NCBI GenBank assembly: GCA_035041965.1
Contig: JAPYMA010000991.1
Location: forward strand, 1 to 64,000
Direction of reading: 5' to 3'
DNA from: Anisakis pegreffii
Lineage: Eukaryota > Nematoda > Chromadorea > Rhabditida > Anisakidae
Length of the DNA stretch: 64,000 nucleotides
Part shown: one piece after another, positions 60,301-64,000 of the stretch
Layout of the letters: each line of letters begins with the position of its first letter
Position numbering within the stretch: the first letter of the stretch is position 1
Notes under the pieces: model-generated
Told to the model about the DNA's origin: nothing
The model's input: only the letters and a program-made list of their open reading frames with translations
Database searches by the model: none
Program-made: the position numbers and the translations under genes

Positions 60301-62669
60301 ACTGATTGATTGTAGAATGCGAAGGTCAGCTGGAATGCCCGCACCAGCGGTGATCATCACCAAATCACCAACCACCAACTGCTCAGGTGGTATCGGAAGC
60401 TCTTCGCCGTCCCTTATCACAACACACGAAGCTGGTAGCAGAAGCTCAAAATCACTGACAACCTGAAATGGTTTCGTGTTATAAATGAGATTAATCAAGA
60501 GAAAATCGATGCTATCAATTTAGGACCTAAGAAAAATGTTCGTTGACCGAAGCCTGTTACAAGCCCGAAAGGGCATCAGTGTTGAAGCGGGACTGAACAG
60601 ATTATCAGCCTCGAACAAGTTAGCTGATTATCGCTTTCAGCAACTCTGTATCCTCTTTCAAGGGGGTACAAAATAAATCGTCGACATTTCAGATTGCAAA
60701 AAGTCTCTCATTAATCGATCAAATAATTCCTAAGCTATAAAAGGAGCACTAACCTTACGAGCTTTTTTCTCCTGATAGAACGACATAAACGACATAATGA
60801 AAACAATAGCGATAAGAATGGCCGTACAATAAAGATTCAGTGGCTCATTGTTACCATGAGCCAAATGAATGAGGTAGGTTGCAATACTTAGGATGGCCGC
60901 ACCTGTAAGTAATCAGTTTGGTTCTATTTTTTAAAATCTGTTTGCACACTGATCTCATGAAATAATAACTATTTGTTTGGTAAATACAGTACTTCAACTC
61001 AGTATTGAAATGACTGTTGAAGAATCGTTCAGAAACGGCTAATCGCTACAGTGTGTTTATGAATTTAGACAATCCAATGAAATGTTTAAAAAACGAACGA
61101 ACCAATCAATAGAAGCCAAAATTTATAGAGGAACTGTCTAGCAAAAAGTTTGAAGTTGCCTATCTGTTTTGGTGGTTCAATCACATTGGCTCCACCATCT
61201 TGAAGTCGTTTTCTGGAAAAAGAATAACAGGAAATTTAGACGGTGATGACGACTAGAAATATCGTACCTGATAGGTTCTACACAAAATGAAAGGCTGGAT
61301 CGAAGTAGTACGGGAAATTCATTCAGAATGTACGGGTTCAGTTTGAAAGGATGTGACGAGAATAAGATCAAAGACGAATACCTGGCCTCAATAGACGATA
61401 GGCCACTGCTACGCTCCGGGAAGTCGGCATCAATAAAAGAATCTGAATAGACGTCGCGAACTTGCGCCAACGTCAAATGATGCTCAACATAAGAACTACC
61501 CAAACTGTGCCAAGGGTCGTCTGCTTCTGATCTTATCGGATGAATCACACGTCGGCGAAGCCAACTTGCGATCGGCCATCTGGATGCTACATCTGAATTT
61601 TCAGTTCAATTTTATAATCAAATCTGCAAGTATACACCATTGATACACTCAACTAGACGCACCTGTCACAAGAACTTATATGGATGCATGGCATCCTGTT
61701 TTATGTGATCAATGAAACTTCATTTTTGGAGGGCTCTCTGAGCTGCACATGCAGATGAATGCTTGCATCCGCAATATCACAGCGATTGTTCCAGCTTATT
61801 GTGCCATATTTCCAAATAATTTATCATCACTTAAACTCCTCTATGACCAATTCCAACGGATTTGAACACGTTGCACAAGTCTTCTATGCACTATCAATTG
61901 CTATCTGACATTGCACCTTTCATATGAAATCAAGTTTGTACCCGTCGCATGTATCGCTAAAACCTAAAAAATCGCCGTATCGAATGATCTTTTTCGACGA
62001 TTATTTGTGTTTGATAAACACTCGATTTCTTTCAAGTCAACACTGAATGATCAAAAATCAATCGCATACACATGCATGCAGCTTGTCATATTCATTTAGC
62101 CTCAGTGGATGACATTCGCTACTCTACGCAATTTATAAATTATGAGAGAACAATCGTGGAAAAATGTCCTCTTATAATGGATTTATGGACGCGATAAAAG
62201 CGAGGCTTTGACGTGTGGATGCAGCAAAAAATCTTGCCTGTTGATATACCTAGTGCAAGTTTTGCTGGAATTTTTGGGAATTCAGTTTTAAACCGCTAAA
62301 ACCAACAGATTCGTCTTATATCAAACTAGTTCAGAATATGGACCACCCTCACTAAGAGAAACTGCAAAGACTTCAAAGACTTCTGATACCATCGCCAAAT
62401 CCATTGATAGCAAGCACTTGACCGTTACCGAGCTTACCACTACCGCTTAACAATTATTTGACTTCTATTTAACAGGCGTAAATATGTGAAATTTGCAATT
62501 CATCATTTCCGAAGGCTTCATTAAATCACAGTTTTTGAATCTAAAATTTCTGGCTTAAAATTGCAGACTCAATGAGTGCAGCTGAAAGCAAAATATTCTG
62601 ATTTCGGGATACAATTCAAAAATTGAGGTACAAATACAAACAAATCAACCACCACTCACCTTTGTTCAT
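42343..62669 (-). CDS. Na+/K+-ATPase alpha-like P-type ATPase (CATP-type)
   Basis: P2C-type cation ATPase family, plasma membrane, ten helices. Exons: 62660-62669, 61382-61592, 61103-61212, 60754-60902, 60273-60462, 59976-60118, 59641-59789, 59173-59435, 58386-58608, 57985-58084, 57621-57731, 57255-57482, 56718-56878, 56506-56570, 56258-56331, 55827-56008, 44176-44312, 43708-43913, 43291-43490, 42796-42964, 42472-42639, 42343-42414. All junctions keep frame, giving 1106 aa. Seen are DKTGT (D385), KGAPE (598-602), DPPR, TGDHP and VNDAP. Departures from true pumps: TGEN for TGES, PQGL for PEGL (343), TGGGVND for TGDGVND (815), and Leu881 and Glu913 at positions usually Asn and Asp. It resembles nematode CATP-1 to CATP-4. 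CATP-1 is reported to act independently of pumping. Which paralogue this is, and the 10-base first exon, are uncertain. The intron 44313-55826 houses unc-15. Confidence 0.88.
44313..46880. other. ATPase intron, part downstream of unc-15
   Basis: No exon seen. It contains the 3' flank of the paramyosin gene and a degenerate tandem tract at about 44640-44770 based on GGATTAGTG and ACAATATTGTGGAT. Confidence 0.5.
44640..44770. repeat. Degenerate tandem repeat
   Basis: GGATTAGTG, GGATATT and ACAATATTGTGGAT recur several times with small changes. Simple-sequence tract inside the large ATPase intron. Confidence 0.65.
46881..51348 (-). CDS. unc-15: Paramyosin
   Basis: Coiled-coil core protein of invertebrate muscle thick filaments, on which myosin assembles. 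In Anisakis it is the allergen Ani s 2. Two coding exons, 49438-51348 and 46881-47579, join in phase 0 (GTGAGT donor, TTCAG acceptor) to 869 aa. The non-helical head has the RSPS motif and [11 protein letters not shown]. It is followed by an almost unbroken heptad coiled coil rich in E, K, Q, L and A, and a short non-helical tail ending VVEED. The length matches nematode paramyosins. The coding sequence is GC-richer and more evenly used than its surroundings, as in highly expressed muscle genes. The whole gene lies within one intron of the P-type ATPase gene, on the same strand. The ATG follows a TATTTCAG acceptor by 21 bases, so the mRNA is probably trans-spliced. Confidence 0.97.
47580..49437 (-). 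other. unc-15 intron
   Basis: The only intron seen in the paramyosin coding region, 1.86 kb, with a GTGAGT donor at 49437 and a TTCAG acceptor at 47580. No further paramyosin exon is needed for full length, and no RNA gene was found in it. Confidence 0.7.
51349..51378 (-). promoter_or_regulatory. Probable spliced-leader acceptor of unc-15
   Basis: CTATTTCAG on the minus strand (51370-51378) lies 21 bases upstream of the paramyosin ATG. It could instead be the acceptor of a 5'-UTR intron. Either way the mature leader is short. Confidence 0.55.
51379..55826. other. ATPase intron, part upstream of unc-15
   Basis: About 4.4 kb that must carry the paramyosin promoter and muscle enhancers, and that also has to be spliced out of ATPase transcripts. 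A 12-bp inverted repeat (53911-53922 with 53931-53942) and the plus-strand frame at 55064-55327 are the only structures noted. Confidence 0.5.
55064..55327 (+). CDS. Possible small membrane protein or last exon of one
   Basis: An 87-codon frame, ATG to TGA, encoding a strikingly hydrophobic product. It has an N-terminal span ([13 protein letters not shown]), a basic link ([14 protein letters not shown]), a second span ([12 protein letters not shown]), then a polar loop and a third span ([17 protein letters not shown]), with a basic tail. The pattern resembles the last helices of a multi-span receptor. I do not recognise it and found no upstream exon with fitting splice sites. It lies antisense within the large ATPase intron. 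It could be a real small gene, a receptor fragment or chance. Confidence 0.25.
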   Translation: MLVATFFAAVFVLFKFLRKNTASKYALKFATYSMLYAIVYLIVRNAEELIGSTVPITVLVMFDFFISVWFNQTRYNKSKFLERNAIK

Positions 62670-64000
62670 TTTGCGTAAATGAGCAACACACAAAGAGCAG
62701 TGTGATCTAGCACTTCAGAATGCCATCGTATGACGTAAAGTAATCGAATAGCTTTTGTTCTTCAAACACAATGACAGCGAATGGTTTGTATGGAATGTAA
62801 AATGTTTTTTCGAACAGTTACGTCTACTTCGCGATCGCCAAATGCGAATATTTCAAGGAACTGAAAGTGCTTTTTAAGAGATTGTTGGATGTTTCATCGA
62901 GCTGTCATGTGATGTTTTCATGTAAAAATCACATACAAATCATGATGCGATGAGTACAACGCAATTGATTGCATAATAAAATTGTGTTATTGTCCGATCA
63001 TTAAAGGTCGTTAATCACTCTTTTAAAATGCACTTCTGTGAATAACTAAGTGTGTAACTTAGTTATCAGTCATTTTGAGGAAGAATGGGAGGTTTAAATC
63101 CGAGATCCCTGGCCGAATGTAAAATTTCTAAACGTTCATCAGGTTTCGATAGTTCAGTGAGTCTTGAAATTTTTTAACGGAAATGAAACCGTTCTTGCGT
63201 AATGTCTTCTTGCGATGCTTGAGTAAGTTGTAAAAGAGGAAGGGAAATTTTGGAAGTTAAAATTTGAAGTGTTGTGTTGAACGAAAATCGTTATTGAGAA
63301 AATTTATTCCACTTATTTAATGTAAGTTTTCGTTGGTGTCGTAACTGCGATCCACTTGCTTGGAGCTCTTACGCTATCCTATTCCTTGAATTGAAGTTTA
63401 TTAAGCACCACGGATATGATGAAAGTTTCAACACATCGCAATACCACGATGATTTGATAACGACAAAATTATTCTCTATGCTATGCTTTCATAAGACTGA
63501 ATATTGAGCTGTTGAGAACTAGCAAAATTTATGGACGATTCCGCTCAACGGGAGAGAAGATTTTCGACTGATAGTGAGAAGGTCTCTGAAGAACGAGGTT
63601 TGGAGAGGAGCGCAGCACTTTAACAACATTGCCTTACAACGAACACGAAAATTTTATGACTAAATTTAGTGCAATTGGCAACAACAACAACAACGGCAGT
63701 ATCGACCAAAAATCAGAACCGTTTGCTGTGTATCATCATATCGTCAATTAACAAACAAAAGCTCGCCCATAAGTCACAGATCATTATTATCAATCCACGA
63801 ATTTGTTTTGATAGTCGTCTTTCAAATATTTCTCTGAAAGTTACCTGCAGGTGTAATGCAACTGTTTTATTTCAAATGTCAAAAAAAAACAAAAACAAAG
63901 GCTCCATAATAATGATTCCTGAACTTATATGGGGTATCCTGCAGAAAATGCCGTGGTATTTTATTGCGATAGGCCAATGTAAAGGGAGAGCTATTGTAAT
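62670..64000. other. Upstream of the ATPase gene, no gene supported
   Basis: AT-rich sequence that would contain the ATPase promoter and 5' leader on the minus strand. No exon chain, RNA gene or clear repeat was found. Confidence 0.45.

Overview
The window is a piece of a nematode nuclear genome: AT-rich, single-copy genes split into many small exons with GT-AG introns, 3' splice sites of the TTTCAG type just upstream of start codons (where a spliced leader would be joined), a 7TM receptor of nematode chemoreceptor type, and a paramyosin gene whose 869-residue product closely resembles the anisakid/ascarid paramyosins (Anisakis allergen Ani s 2, as I remember it). My best guess is an ascaridoid nematode, possibly Anisakis. 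Gene models below were joined exon by exon by hand. For the five longer genes every splice junction keeps the reading frame, except one single-base problem in the DDX41 gene.

Layout. 1-6.2 kb: no gene, but many fold-back repeats, including a 1.3 kb element with 9-bp target-site duplications. 6.2-9.0 kb (+): a 342-aa, seven-exon serpentine receptor. 9.0-12.7 kb: no gene seen. 12.7-18.3 kb (-): DEAD-box helicase DDX41 (C. elegans sacy-1), 16 exons. 19.7-20.2 kb (+): a small unrecognised three-exon gene. 20.7-39.4 kb (+): ubr-1, the N-degron E3 ubiquitin ligase, 46 exons and about 2051 aa, with a tRNA-Glu(CTC) gene inside one intron. 42.3-62.7 kb (-): a Na+/K+-ATPase alpha-like P-type ATPase, 22 exons and 1106 aa. 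Inside its 11.5 kb intron, on the same strand, lies the complete paramyosin gene unc-15 (46.9-51.3 kb). 62.7-64 kb: no further gene seen.

The genes are not an operon or a pathway cluster. DDX41 and ubr-1 are divergent. ubr-1 and the ATPase are convergent. The most notable points are the nested paramyosin gene, the ATPase's altered catalytic and ion-site residues (PEGL to PQGL, TGDG to TGGG, TGES to TGEN, the M5 Asn to Leu), and the fact that the last codons and stop of the ATPase lie in a dispersed repeat found twice more in the window.
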